NCBI GenBank assembly: GCA_011032825.1
Contig: JAADJZ010000017.1
Span: 868,001 to 932,000, forward strand
Direction: 5' to 3'
DNA: 64,000 bases
Origin: Massariosphaeria phaeospora
Taxonomy: Eukaryota > Ascomycota > Dothideomycetes > Pleosporales
Under the pieces are notes generated by a model, which was not told the DNA's origin, did not search any database, and saw only the letters and a list, made by a program, of their open reading frames with translations. Position 1 is the first letter of the stretch, and each line of letters starts with the position of its first letter. Positions 11,018-20,817 of this stretch are shown here, piece by piece. Position numbers and translations under genes: made by a program.

Positions 11018-12036
11018 ATGCCTCCCCTCCCCCGCCCACACCCCCTCCTCCTCACCCGCCACATCCCCACCCGCCACCACTCCCCCTCATACTCCACCGC
11101 ACCCACCCCCACCATAACCTCAACCAGCGTCCCCGCCCCCCACTGCGGCAGCATCCGCATCCTCTCGCTCAACCGGCCCGCCGCGCGCAACGCCATCTCG
11201 CGACAGCTGCTCGCCGAACTCACGCAGCACATCACCAGCATCCACGACGAAGGCGCGAACGGCGCGACGCGCGCGCTGATACTGGCGAGTGAGGTGGACG
11301 CGAGTTTCTGCGCGGGGGCGGATCTGAAGGAGCGGGTGGGGTTTACGGGGGAAGAGTGAGTATGCTTCACACACCGCCTATGTCGGATTCTTTGCACCAA
11401 GAAAGGAACGGCTATGTTTGGTTTCATCTAAACTGATCTGAGCTGACACCGCGTTTCGCACCCAGGACATCCACCTTCCTAACCTCCCTCCGCCGCACCC
11501 TAACATCCATCACCTCCCTCCCCATCCCCACCATCGCCGCCCTCTCCGCGCCCGCCTTCGGCGGCGGCCTCGAACTAGCCCTCACCACACACCTCCGCGT
11601 CTTCGGCTCAACCACCACGGTCGCGCTCCCCGAGACGCGCCTCGCCATCATCCCCGGCGCAGGCGGCACATACCGGCTCCCCGCGCTCATTGGGCTCTCG
11701 CGCGCGCGCGACCTGATTCTCACGGGACGAAGGGTCGGCGCGCCGGAGGCGTATTTCCTGGGGCTGTGCGATCGGCTGGTCGAGGTTACGGAGGAGGAGG
11801 CACAAGGGGAGGGCGTGGCGCGGAGGAAGGTGTTGGGGGAGGCGGTGAGGTTGGCGAGGCAGATATGTGAGGGGGGGCCGGTGGCGATTGGGGCGGCGTT
11901 GATGGCGGTCGAGGGGTGTGCGGGGGGGGAGAGGGCGGAGAATAAGGCGTATGAGATGGTGGTTAGGACGAGGGATCGCGATGAAGCGTTGGTGGCGTTT
12001 AGGGAGAAGAGGATGCCGGTATTTAAGGGGGAGTAG
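11018..12036 (+). CDS. Enoyl-CoA hydratase/isomerase family (methylglutaconyl-CoA hydratase-like)
   Basis: Crotonase-fold protein of 302 aa from exons 11018-11355 and 11466-12036, with a 110-nt intron (GTGAGT...CCCAG). Conserved segments are LNRPAARNAIS near the N-terminus, the oxyanion-hole motif FCAGADLKER, AAFGGGLELAL-type glycines (APAFGGGLELAL) and the catalytic block PETRLAIIPGAGGTYRLP. The N-terminus is Arg/Ser/Thr-rich without acidic residues (LLLTRHIPTRHHS), as in a mitochondrial targeting peptide. The pattern is closest to the AUH/methylglutaconyl-CoA hydratase group of leucine catabolism, but short-chain enoyl-CoA hydratase cannot be excluded. The coding sequence is unusually GC-rich at third positions. 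Confidence 0.9.
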
Positions 12037-12157
12037 GAGAGGAGAGGATGGTTGGTGGGTTGTGGGAAGGCAATGAAATGCATTCAATGGTATACCCTGG
12101 ATTACTGTATGGTGACATGAAAATCTGCCATGCCCATCGCCCGTATAAGCTGCCCCC

Positions 12158-12727
12158 TCACATCTTCGCCTTGATCTCCTCCAGCAGCTTCTGCAGCTCG
12201 CCTTTATCCGCCTCTTTCGTCGGCCAGGTAATACCCAGCCCCTCGCTCTCGTTCGGTTTCGGAATCAGATGGAAGTGCACCTAAGTGTCTGTCGTTAGCC
12301 TTTTCCCTTATATACCCCATGTGTATGTACTAACATGATCAACCACCTGGTGCGCCACCCGCCCGTTATTCTGCAGAATGTTGTAGTCCTGCACGCCCTG
12401 CGCGATTGCGATCTTCTTTGTCACGGAGAGCACTTCGGCGAGCTGGTCGTCGGGGATGTCGTGCAGTTTTGCGCCGTGGTGTTTGGGGATGATGAGCTGG
12501 CGGTTCAAATATGTTAACGGATGTTGGGAAGAGAAAATCGTTCGACGCACAGAATGGCCTTTGCTCAATGGTCCGATGTCCAGGAACGCGAGCGTGAGCT
12601 CTGACTCGAAGAGTTTGAGCGCGGGGATTTCGCCTAAGAGTGGGGAGAGGTTAGTGCGTGGGGTAGGATGGGTTGGGATGGGAGGTGGTTTACCCCGTAT
12701 TATCTTGCAGAAGAGACAAGCAGCCAT
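12158..12727 (-). CDS. HIT-family protein (HINT1-like)
   Basis: Histidine-triad nucleotide-binding protein, a purine phosphoramidase-type hydrolase. Four exons (12727-12694, 12633-12551, 12496-12335, 12280-12158) sum to 133 aa, normal for HINT. It begins MAACLFCKIIRGEIPALK, has the substrate-binding segment LTLAFLDIGPLSKGHS and ends with the catalytic H-x-H-x-H triad in DHVHFHLIPKP (His 93, 95, 97). The triad is split by the last intron and is recovered only on splicing. It lies tail-to-tail with the hydratase gene, with about 120 bp between stop codons. Confidence 0.95.
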
Positions 12728-13253
12728 CGTGGATGGTGATGAGTTCAGAGCAGGAGAACGCTGACGAGGCGGGGTGAAGGGCAAAGCCCGACTTGGCGGC
12801 GGCGGTGGCGGCGGCGGGGTGCGCGGGCGCGCCCAACAGTCTGCGGCAAGGGGACGCGGAGGCGGGACTGGGTCCTCTGGCCCAGACGGGAGTTGCAGGA
12901 CGGCGGGGATGCGCGCTCCCGCGAAGGTTAGATGTGCGCTATATACGTATTAGCAAAAACAGTAGCATGAGCTTTGAAAGAGCTGATAGGGCTTTGAGAA
13001 AATAAATAAACAAAAACTTACGACATTGTATGAGGATGTGGTGTGATAGGTTGCAAGGTTCGGAGGCTGGAGGTAGAGCGCAGGGTGGGGTGTCGTGGTT
13101 GCAGGGCAGGTTTTGCCGAGGGCGGGGTAAAGGTGAGGGTACAATCACCTCTCACTCACTTGTACGGACTATAGTTTATCTTTGTGTAGCAGAGTATCAA
13201 GACCCTAGATTTCACGGAGGAATAATACTTGCGCGAGGGTACATTCCAAGCAA
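12728..13253. other. Intergenic between HIT and MBL genes
   Basis: About 0.5 kb holding the HIT promoter and the 3' flank of the MBL-fold gene. Nothing else is recognised. Confidence 0.5.
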
Positions 13254-14259
13254 TCAGAGTGTGGACTTGGTATTGCTACTACTATTGCTACTGCTACTCG
13301 ACGACAAAGACCAGGTATCGCTACCCTCGTCGTGCACGACTTTGCTCTCCTGCGCGAGTTTGGCCAGGATCTGGCGGATGCCTCGTTCAGCCGGCGCCCA
13401 CAGCGACTGCGGATAGTCTTTGTAGATGAGACGCACGATGGCAAGGGGTGTCCAGCGTTCGCGCGCAGTGCCCCCGTTTCCATCGTCACCCTCCAGTTGC
13501 TGCCCGAGTACTTCGAGAACCTGGATTTCGCGCTGCCTGCGGTGCTTTATGTACTCTGTAATTCTCCCTAGTCCATCCTCAATGACCGGGCCGTGTCCTG
13601 GGTATGCACGCCCTTTGAATTGCACCGCCATGCCCTCTAGACTCTGCATGTATGCGCCCAAGTCCTCGAACACGGCCGTGCCTTGCCCGAGCACGTTGTC
13701 TGCGGTGAACATGGCATCTTCCTCTTCAAGCACAAAGGCCATGTGGTCGGTTGTGTGGCCGGGGCAGAAGAAGGCGCGCAGTGTGGCGCCGGCGGTGGAG
13801 AAGGTTTGGTCGGGGCCGATGGGGAGCTGCGTGGGGACTGAGGGGCTGTTCTTGTAGACCTTGGTGTCAGGGTTGAGCGAGAGGAGGTCAGGAACGCCGC
13901 CAATGTGATCCGGGTGCCAGTGTGTGAGGAGCGCGGTCGTGATGGTGGCCTGCTCGGTGGCTAGGACGGATTTGAGCGAGGCGAGCCATCCAGGCGCGCC
14001 TTCGCCGGTATCGATGAGGAGGCGCTGGGGCCCGTGACCGACGATGTAGGTGTTGGTGCCTTCGATGTGTCAGCCTGAGGTTGTGGGGAGGATGGATAGA
14101 TGCGCACCTTGAAGCGTGAACTGGAAGCTTGGTTAGAGCTCGGGGTTGCGATCAAGCGCTAAATGAATGCCATACCTTGCCTGGGTTTCCCCCCAGAACA
14201 CGGATTACCCGACTACTGAGTCTCTCGACCGTAGGAAGGGGCAATAAAGCTTCTGTCAT
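13254..14259 (-). CDS. LACTB2-like metallo-beta-lactamase-fold hydrolase
   Basis: Three exons (14259-14176, 14120-14108, 14059-13254) give 300 aa. The middle exon is a 13-nt micro-exon. The spliced N-terminus reads VERLSSRVIRVLGGNPGK followed by FTLQGTNTYIVG, the LACTB2 signature. The zinc motif THWHPDHIGG lies at about residues 78-87, and CPGHTTDHM and GRAYPGHGP supply the later ligands. LACTB2 proteins are MBL-fold endoribonucleases or hydrolases; related fungal proteins act as thioesterases beside polyketide synthases, but no PKS is nearby. The C-terminus ends in a serine-rich tail. The gene shares a roughly 180-bp divergent promoter with the EFM5-type gene. Confidence 0.88.
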
Positions 14260-14439
14260 TGTGGAGTAGGGTGTATGGGAGGGGAGGGGAGCACGACACC
14301 GCCGGATTATGTACATGTTCACTGGCAGGCCGGCTGTTCCGAGGTTCGGATTTAGACGTCGCTTATCGATAGGTAGCGCCGAGTATAACTTTTCTGGACC
14401 CTCAACGAACACCAAACTCGATGAAATCAGTTCGAAAAG

Positions 14440-15452
14440 ATGGACGATGACGAGCCACCGTAAGACTTTCTTCTCTTCTTATGTATCGCATCTGAAACCA
14501 TATCAGCCAGCTCTCCGCCGACGCTCTATCCGCCCTGCAAGCCTTTTACGGCGAGCGCGACACACGGGCAAAGCATTTCGAAGACCTCAAAGCCCAAGCC
14601 GAAGACGAGTTTGATGGTGGCAAGCTGAGCATGGATGCTTTTACAGAGGACTGGAACGCCAGCCAATTCTGGGTAAACATCAACATATGGAAAGAGATGG
14701 GGAAAGTAGCCTGATTTTGTATACATTGTAGTATGACGACGAGACTGCGACTATTCTGGCTAGACAGCTTTTGGAGGGTGCGACAGATGAGACGAGAATT
14801 GCGGTGGTGTCGGCGCCGAGTGCTTTTGTGAAGGTCAAGGGGTTGCTGGTGAGTGGAGAGTTCGTCATCAGTGCCGTTCGGAGACTGTCTCCAGGGCTTA
14901 GGCCAGCAGTCTAATACACGGATCTTATAGTACGTGAATCTACGTAGCTAACAACCAACAGTCATCAGGGGAGTATGCGTGCAAGCCTCAGATAACCCTG
15001 CTCGAGTTCGACGAACGTTTCGCCGTCTTCAAGGAATTCGTCCACTACGATTTCCAGCATCCAATAAGGTTGCCTATTGAGCTAAAAGGCTCCTTTGACC
15101 GCGTCATATGCGACCCCCCCTTTCTCAGCCAAGACTGCCAGACCAAAGGTGAGTACATATCACAACACAACACAACTCCCCGCATGAAACTATCAAGCAC
15201 TGACAAACCACAGCCGCCCTAACCGTCCGCTGGCTCGCAAAGTCCTGGACCCCCCCAGACCCGTCAAACAAAGCCACATCTTTCCAATTCATATCCTGCA
15301 CAGGAGAGCGCATGCAAGAGCTAATCGAGAAGCTGTATGCGAAAGTCGGAGCGCGAACGACTACGTTTGAGCCGAAGCATGCCAAAGGTTTAAGCAATGA
15401 GTTCCGGTGCTATGCGAACTTTGAGTGTGGTGCTTGGGCCTGGGCGAAGTGA
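14440..15452 (+). CDS. EFM5/EEF1AKMT1-type protein-lysine methyltransferase
   Basis: SAM-dependent methyltransferase of the EFM5 (N6AMT2-like) family, which methylates a lysine of translation elongation factor eEF1A. Five exons (14440-14459, 14507-14672, 14732-14848, 14962-15148, 15214-15452) total 242 aa, matching the family. Hallmarks are LSALQAFYGERD, the FTEDWNASQFWYDDETATIL block, FDERFAVF and the catalytic D-P-P-F motif in DRVICDPPFLS (about residues 152-155). The C-terminus contains CYANFECGAWAW, also typical. Exon 1 is only 20 nt. The acceptor of exon 4 (TCATCAGGG) has a nearby alternative AG, so the SSG residues there could be off by two. Confidence 0.9.
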
Positions 15453-15725
15453 TGGAGACATTTAGACCACACCCATCATTGCTCACGCTGAAAAATAAAT
15501 GAGTCTCTCTTACTATGCTCGCGCGAACTTTCATCTTTGTAGGCTCTTTGCGGAGGTACGCGGGTGGCGGCCTGTGCGCGCACATGGGGATCTCAGATTT
15601 GGTGGGGTAGGGCGATGGGCTTGGCGTGTGGCTGATGCCTTGCAGTGGCGCAAGCCACAGCAGCGCCCGCGGATTGGCTGCGCGGGTGATTACTCAGGCA
15701 GCCCTGCGCGCCCGGAAAAGTGGGG

Positions 15726-15843
15726 TGTGCCGAATATACGCCGAACTTCCCCGACCTGACCAAAAATAGACCTAATGCGACAGGTTTGCGCCAAAATTAA
15801 TTATTCGCTCACCCAACGTCCAAATAATATCAAAATGAGTGCA
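15726..15843 (+). repeat. TG...CA-bounded repeat, copy 1
   Basis: 118-bp copy of a repeat that recurs 29 bp further on. It begins TGTGCCGAATAT and ends AATGAGTGCA. Both copies are preceded by a GAAAAG-GGGG flank. I do not recognise the family. The TG...CA ends and position next to a tRNA gene recall LTR fragments, but only sequence comparison elsewhere in the genome would show that. Confidence 0.75.
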
Positions 15844-15872
15844 GCGTGTGATTGCCAAGAAGCGAAAAGGGG

Positions 15873-16002
15873 TGTGCCGAATATATGCCGAATATATGCC
15901 GGAATTCCCCGACCGGACCAAAACTAGACCTGATGCGACCAGGTTTGCGCCAAAATTGATTATTCAATCACCCAACGTCCAAATAATATCAAAATAAGTG
16001 CA
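15873..16002 (+). repeat. TG...CA-bounded repeat, copy 2
   Basis: 130-bp second copy, clearly homologous to the 15726-15843 copy with scattered substitutions. The 12-bp length difference is explained by an internal duplication of GCCGAATATA plus two single-base gaps. It ends within 10 bp of the 3' end of the tRNA-Ser gene. Confidence 0.75.
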
Positions 16003-16006
16003 AAAA
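16002..16006 (-). terminator. Pol III T-run terminator of tRNA-Ser
   Basis: On the minus strand a TTTTT run follows the tRNA discriminator base by 5 nt, the expected RNA polymerase III termination signal. It argues that the tRNA gene is, or recently was, transcribable. Confidence 0.7.
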
Positions 16007-16011
16007 GAAGA

Positions 16012-16172
16012 CGTCACCTGCAGGATTCGAACTGGCGTTGAGTCAGTAATGGAGCTCTACATTAGCTAGGAAGATTTGAAAACTCACCCTGCGCGCCCGA
16101 AGGCATTAGATAACTCAAACCAAGCTCACTTGGGTTTCAAGTCTAACTCGTTAACCACTCCGACAAAGTGAC
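16012..16172 (-). tRNA. tRNA-Ser(UGA) with canonical intron plus a T-arm insertion
   Basis: Minus-strand tRNA. Acceptor stem GTCACTT pairs with AGGTGAC (one G-U), discriminator G. The D-arm has stem TCG/CGA and an AGTGGTTAA loop containing the A box. Anticodon stem TTAGA/TCTAA carries loop CTTGAAA with anticodon TGA at 16139-16137. The long variable arm GCC-TTCG-GGC is serine-type. A canonical 24-nt intron (16135-16112) lies between positions 37 and 38 and can fold on itself. The T-arm is interrupted by 56 nt (16087-16032) that start GTGAGT, contain ACTGAC and end CAG. Removing exactly this segment restores stem GCAGG/CCTGC around loop TTCGAAT. The three exons then make an 81-nt molecule. Alternatively the gene is a pseudogene killed by the insertion. 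Confidence 0.88.
16032..16087 (-). other. Spliceosomal-like 56-nt intron inside tRNA T-arm
   Basis: The insertion has a consensus fungal 5' splice site (GTGAGT), a perfect ACTGAC branch-point motif about 10 nt before the 3' end, and a CAG acceptor. Its length equals that of protein-gene introns in this window. The upstream exon ends GCAGG and the downstream exon begins TTCGAATCC. The B box changes only from GGTTCGAATCC to AGTTCGAATCC, so Pol III promoter function may survive. Splicing by the spliceosome is inferred, not shown. Confidence 0.7.
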
Positions 16173-17803
16173 TTTGATGAAGATTTGGCAATTTGAAAGA
16201 ATATAACGCATAAAGAATTGATGGAGATACTTTGTGCGCGGTTTGGGGGGGAATATGCGGGGCAGAGCGGGATTACACGTCACTCCAAGCGAGAATCGGA
16301 CACTACACTAGCGGATCCAACATCTCCTGCGGCAGATATGTAATTGGTTGGCTGGTTGTTCTGCAGCGGCTGGGGATCCGTCCGGGCATCTCCTGGCCAA
16401 GTGACTAAGCCGGCTGACTAGCGCGGCTAGTCAGGCTTGGCGGTCCCTGATGTTCGGACGAAGCGCAAGAACATCAATACCTACACACAACACAATAGCT
16501 TTTTCATCTGGTCTTACTGCGCGCTGGTATCTCTACATCAATACGGAGTAGGCCTATGTTTGCATTGGCTTTTGTGCGGCCAGCCGCCCTGTTTCTCCCG
16601 CACCAACCGCACTTACATTTCGCACTCCTCCCAACTCGATGGCATGCAGCATCGCGACGACTGCATAGGCAGGAAAATTCACAAAAAACATCCACAGATT
16701 TGGCTCGATCGCCTGTGAACGCGATATCCGGATCAGAAACTCGCTGCTCGTGCAAAATCGCTCGTGTCTCCTCTAGGACGACGCGCGCACTCGTCTCTCG
16801 AATGCATATCGACATCGCCGTGCTCTCGCGGATCCTCTCGTGGATCCACTCGCAGCTTATCCCTTAGGTACTGTAGCAGCTATGGGGCTGCTATGGGTTG
16901 GCACACGAGAAAGACGAAAGAGGTTGTATCCTACACGTCGAGTGTCGCTGAAGCAGGTAATCTCGTCATAGGGTATTGTCACTTAGATGAAAAATTGTTT
17001 AGTGCGATGCCTTTATCCAGTTTTCAGATCAAGTCAACCGAACCAAGTATCTCGGGAAATTCCTCAATTTCACGGACGCGAAGCAACTCCGGTGACCCTC
17101 ATTCAACATTCATAGTTAACTTATAGTCACTCTCTATGACGAAGCTGCTATAGTACCGGAGTATTGTTGGTTCTACCAGCTTCAATCTCATGTAAAATCA
17201 GTTTGTCGCTTGCTATCAAGCATGTAGCAAGCTCTCTGCCCTATATAGGCAGAAAACATCTCATCCGTAGAACTAGTATCAATCTACTAATCTCATAGTT
17301 CAACAAGTATAACCGACGACGCTGCGAGCGTCTGCTTGGCGCTGTCACAGACAAACTGCAAGAGGGTAGTAAATTGGGAAAGGCCATGAACGGCAATGCT
17401 ACTACCTAGCACTCTCTGGTACTCAACCCTGCGGCACGACTCCATCCTATATTCAGTGAGGGTTTCGATTTAGCTATCGTGAGGGTGGTCCGCCCTCGTC
17501 GTTCCTTCTGAAACCGAACACACTTAAACATCCGCCTCCAGCGTTCCTTCCCATTATGTAATGCGCCGAGTAGCGGAGAAAATTTCTGCGTTAGAGGCGA
17601 AACCCTCTTCATCTTATCCACCGCAAGGTGAAGTGAGTTTTTTCTTTCTTTTTAGAGCCAAATATCCTGCTTAGGGCGAGTGCTACTGTTTGTAAGGCTA
17701 ATATGTATGTAGGTTTCTGCTCGAACAAGTCTTCGCGGGAAACCGCCACCCCGTCGCCTCGCTCCCGTTCCTCGGGGAGGAGGGAATTCCTCCTCCGCCT
17801 CCC
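16173..17803. other. Gene-poor region
   Basis: About 1.6 kb without a recognisable gene. Short frames around 16437-17126 have no family features. Confidence 0.5.
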
Positions 17804-18073
17804 ATGGGTCCGGATCGCTGGATTCCCCGCCCGGGCACTCCGCCGCCGCCGCCAGACCGCCTCCTGCCCCTCACCCCGTCGTCGGACGAGGGAGGTTCGC
17901 CTCCTCCGAAGAAGAGGAAGAAGACGACGACGACGACGACCAAGAAGAAGACGAAGACGACGCCGAAGCCGAAGCCGAAGAGGGTAAAGAAGACGACGAA
18001 GAAGGCGCCGAAGAGCAACGACGACAAGGAGAACGAGGAGCCAGAGGGCGGCGGCGACGACGACGACGACTAA
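17804..18073 (+). CDS. Possible Lys-rich, acidic-tailed low-complexity protein (uncertain)
   Basis: An open frame of 89 aa from ATG (open further upstream to about 17702). It has a proline-rich start (GPDRWIPRPGTPPPPP), a basic stretch (PPKKRKKTTTTTTKKK, then KPKPKRVKK) and an acidic end (DDKENEEPEGGGDDDDD). This composition suits a small disordered nuclear protein, or the last exon of a longer gene, but simple repeats such as GACGAC and AAGAAG make such frames easily. The minus strand is also open here. I do not recognise a family. Confidence 0.3.
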   Translation: MGPDRWIPRPGTPPPPPDRLLPLTPSSDEGGSPPPKKRKKTTTTTTKKKTKTTPKPKPKRVKKTTKKAPKSNDDKENEEPEGGGDDDDD

Positions 18074-19060
18074 GGGCGACGGCAGCGGTGAAGAGGAAAG
18101 ATGAGAAAGAAGGTGATGACAGCGGCGACGCCGACATGAAGAGCCAGAGCTAGAGCAACGTAGTGCAGACAGTAGGCTTCGTAAGTCTATGGTCGAAGCG
18201 AGCTTCTGACGTCTGTCTATCGCTGGGCTTTCAACCAGAAAGAGCTTAGACAACAGCTACACTCTCTGAAGCGTAACACTACCCCGCTAGCACAGCGAAT
18301 TTCTGAATAAGGCAACCTTTCAGCAATCTTCTTGACAGTATAGAACCTTTCAGTAGTAAGTAAATCTAATACCTCCGTCTTTACAAAGCCCTACTGTATC
18401 TAGTATACTGGCTAATGTCTAATAGAACTTACGGAGGTGACCATGGGGTCAGTACGAGTAGCCTTCCCTGAGGATAAGGTGGGTGGGAAATCTTTCGAGG
18501 AGCCTAATCCAATGTGTACATCTACTCGAGCGACGCAGATTTGCTAACTACATGAGCTACTTAGCGATCGCTTTCGCTAGCAGAAGCTGTGATGTTGACA
18601 GTCACATGTCGAGCGTGGCGAAGCAAGACCGAGGGAGGAGGAAAATTGATGCAGAGGAGAATATATGATGTCGAAATCGTATATTAACCGCAAGAGCAGT
18701 AAAAGCGGCACAGGCAAAAAGCGCGCAGCAGCGGTGGCATATGTCACAAGTAAAGGACGTGCGTCTGCCACGAAATGTTCGTATTCACCCTAAACTCGTG
18801 GAAAAGCAGTGCCTACGAGGCAGCAATAACCTGTTTAGTTGCCTCCACGGTTTCCCATTCACTTTATTCACGCAAAGGCAACCGTACATAGTACAAGTCT
18901 CGTTCTGTTGAGGCAGCAGTTTCGGTGGGAGGCGTCGATTCGATTGGTCCTCAAACGTCCAGCTCGTTTGCTCGGTCACGCACCCTCTAACCGCTGCACT
19001 TTGTTGCTCCCTCCAACCTCAGCTTTTCAGGTGGCAGCACGAGTGCCGCCTTCGTCAACA
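18074..19060. other. Intergenic, upstream of GIY-YIG-like gene
   Basis: No gene recognised. The frame of the downstream gene remains open upstream to an ATG at 18839, but those 74 residues are basic and unlike the rest, and I treat them as leader. Confidence 0.45.
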
Positions 19061-20757
19061 ATGGTCATGCTAGACTCAACCGAGGCCTCTGCCGCCATTT
19101 CTGGCGCAGTACCTCTCTTTCAAGATGTCCGCGATGGACGTATTGGTTCCTCTGATCAGCCACCGCGTCCAACATTCGGACTCCGTGTCATCAAGGCATA
19201 CCAATCACGCATTCACCATAGACAATTCCTGCCTGGTATGCAAGGTCTGGTTCTTGGTGCTCGAGACGACCATCGCTATGTGCGTGTGGCAGACCTGTTC
19301 AATGATAATGGCCAGCCTCTTGAGGACTATATCCGCCGCGACCATATCGAGATCGGTACCAAGCCTTACGGAACCTGGCAACTGCAATTACGACCTATTC
19401 CACGGGCGATTACGAAACTTACCCCGAATGAGCTCAAACTCCTCGACAACCCTCGCTACAGGCACCTGGCACTTGCGATCAGCACCTTTCTCCAGACGTT
19501 GATCGAGGCTCAGCCGGATTTTGTCCCACCTGCCATTTTCGCAGCCCTCGGCGGTGAGCGTGGTACCAATATCCCGTGGATCACTAGTACGATTGTTCAG
19601 GGTGTCGAGAGGGCAGGCCTCATCCGGACGATGAACAACCCGCATTTCACCATCAAGGATCTATACGATAACGCGACTTTCGATTGTTATTTGCAACAAG
19701 GCCGAGACCATGGTGGCTTCTATTTCCGCCGCTTCACACTACCCAACCCTGGTCAACTGAAGAAGCACAGCCGTCTATACGTCGGTCAAGCTAAGAACTT
19801 CGAGAATCGCGCTCTCAGATATACTCTGCCATATTCAGGGTTCCACGGTGAAATAATACAGCAGTCGGACTCGATTGACATGCGCGCGTTGTGCCTGCTA
19901 GACAAGGTGGTTTACTCCGAGCTCAGGTACATCGTGGAGCAGGTTTTCACTTCGTTACTCGAAACCTACCAGTCATCACTCAGAGAACGTGGAATTGATG
20001 TGGACGACGGCCAAGGTAGCTTCCACGTGCGAAACTGTCTAGAGCTTGAGCAGATCGCCAAAGAAGCTGCCAAGATGAGCGGATGGACCGGCGCCGTGCG
20101 AAGGAGGAGTTTCTGGGACGGCCAATTTGCTTCCTGCGACGGTGTCAATTACAAGTCCCCCGTAACCGAATCGCAACAGTACGGGTCGGTTCAGTGGCTT
20201 CGAACAGATGGATTCCAGCCGGACCCGGACGCACCAAGCAATGCTGTTCCGATATCGAACTTCCTTTGCGCGAGACCAAGACGGGCGACACTTGTGGATT
20301 ACGTGGATCAACAAAGGAATGACTGTAAAGTTCTCGTCATTTTCGCACTGGGAACCGGAAACAAGGGTTCTGGCACCCATTTCCGTATGGTGAAAGCCTT
20401 CACGGACGCATCCGGTTTCGACGGCATCAGCTGGCCTGTCGAAGGCACCTTCTACAGTGTTACATTCGAAGTACGTAGAGATTGGAAGCCCCACCCTTAC
20501 TCTTGGGCCCGGCTACCACTTCTCGGTCCATTCGAGGACTGGGACCGTGCCAACAGCTGGGCTCTATTGATAGAATGGACGGACAGTACTGGACAACATC
20601 GCTCGAGATATCACCAATGCGAAAGAACTTGGAATTTGTTAGACTACAAGTCAAGCGGTAGCATGCAAGGGTACGCACGAGGTATTGAGGTAAGTGATTC
20701 CAGTACACACTTTCGCAAGTAATCTTGCTAATCTTCGTCTTTCAGATGATCCATTGA
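19061..20757 (+). CDS. Hypothetical protein with GIY-YIG-like nuclease segment
   Basis: Exon 19061-20689 plus a 4-codon final exon 20746-20757 (56-nt intron, GTAAGT...TTTCAG) give 546 aa. I do not recognise the full-length family. Residues about 219-301 show a GIY-YIG-like pattern: GFY at 219-221, YVG at 240-242 inside RLYVGQAKNFENR, Arg 250, His 262 and a glutamate-bearing helix (YIVEQVFTSLLE). That order matches GIY-YIG endonucleases. The N-terminal third (including RVIKAYQSRIHHRQFLPGMQ) and the C-terminal part (WARLPLLGPFEDWDRANSWA) have no assigned domain. I start at 19061 because CAACAATGG is a good context; an in-frame ATG at 18839 exists. It sits in a gene-poor block directly before a zinc-cluster-like ORF, and nuclease activity is not shown. 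Confidence 0.7.
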
Positions 20758-20817
20758 TTGTTCAAAGAGAACATTCCAACCCAACAGCAACATCGCTGGC
20801 TTCAGAACCCTCCGGCA

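Noticed and set aside
17609..18253. 214-residue minus-strand frame, Leu/Arg-rich
   Set aside because: It is the complement of GAC/AAG simple repeats; residue usage is unlike a protein.
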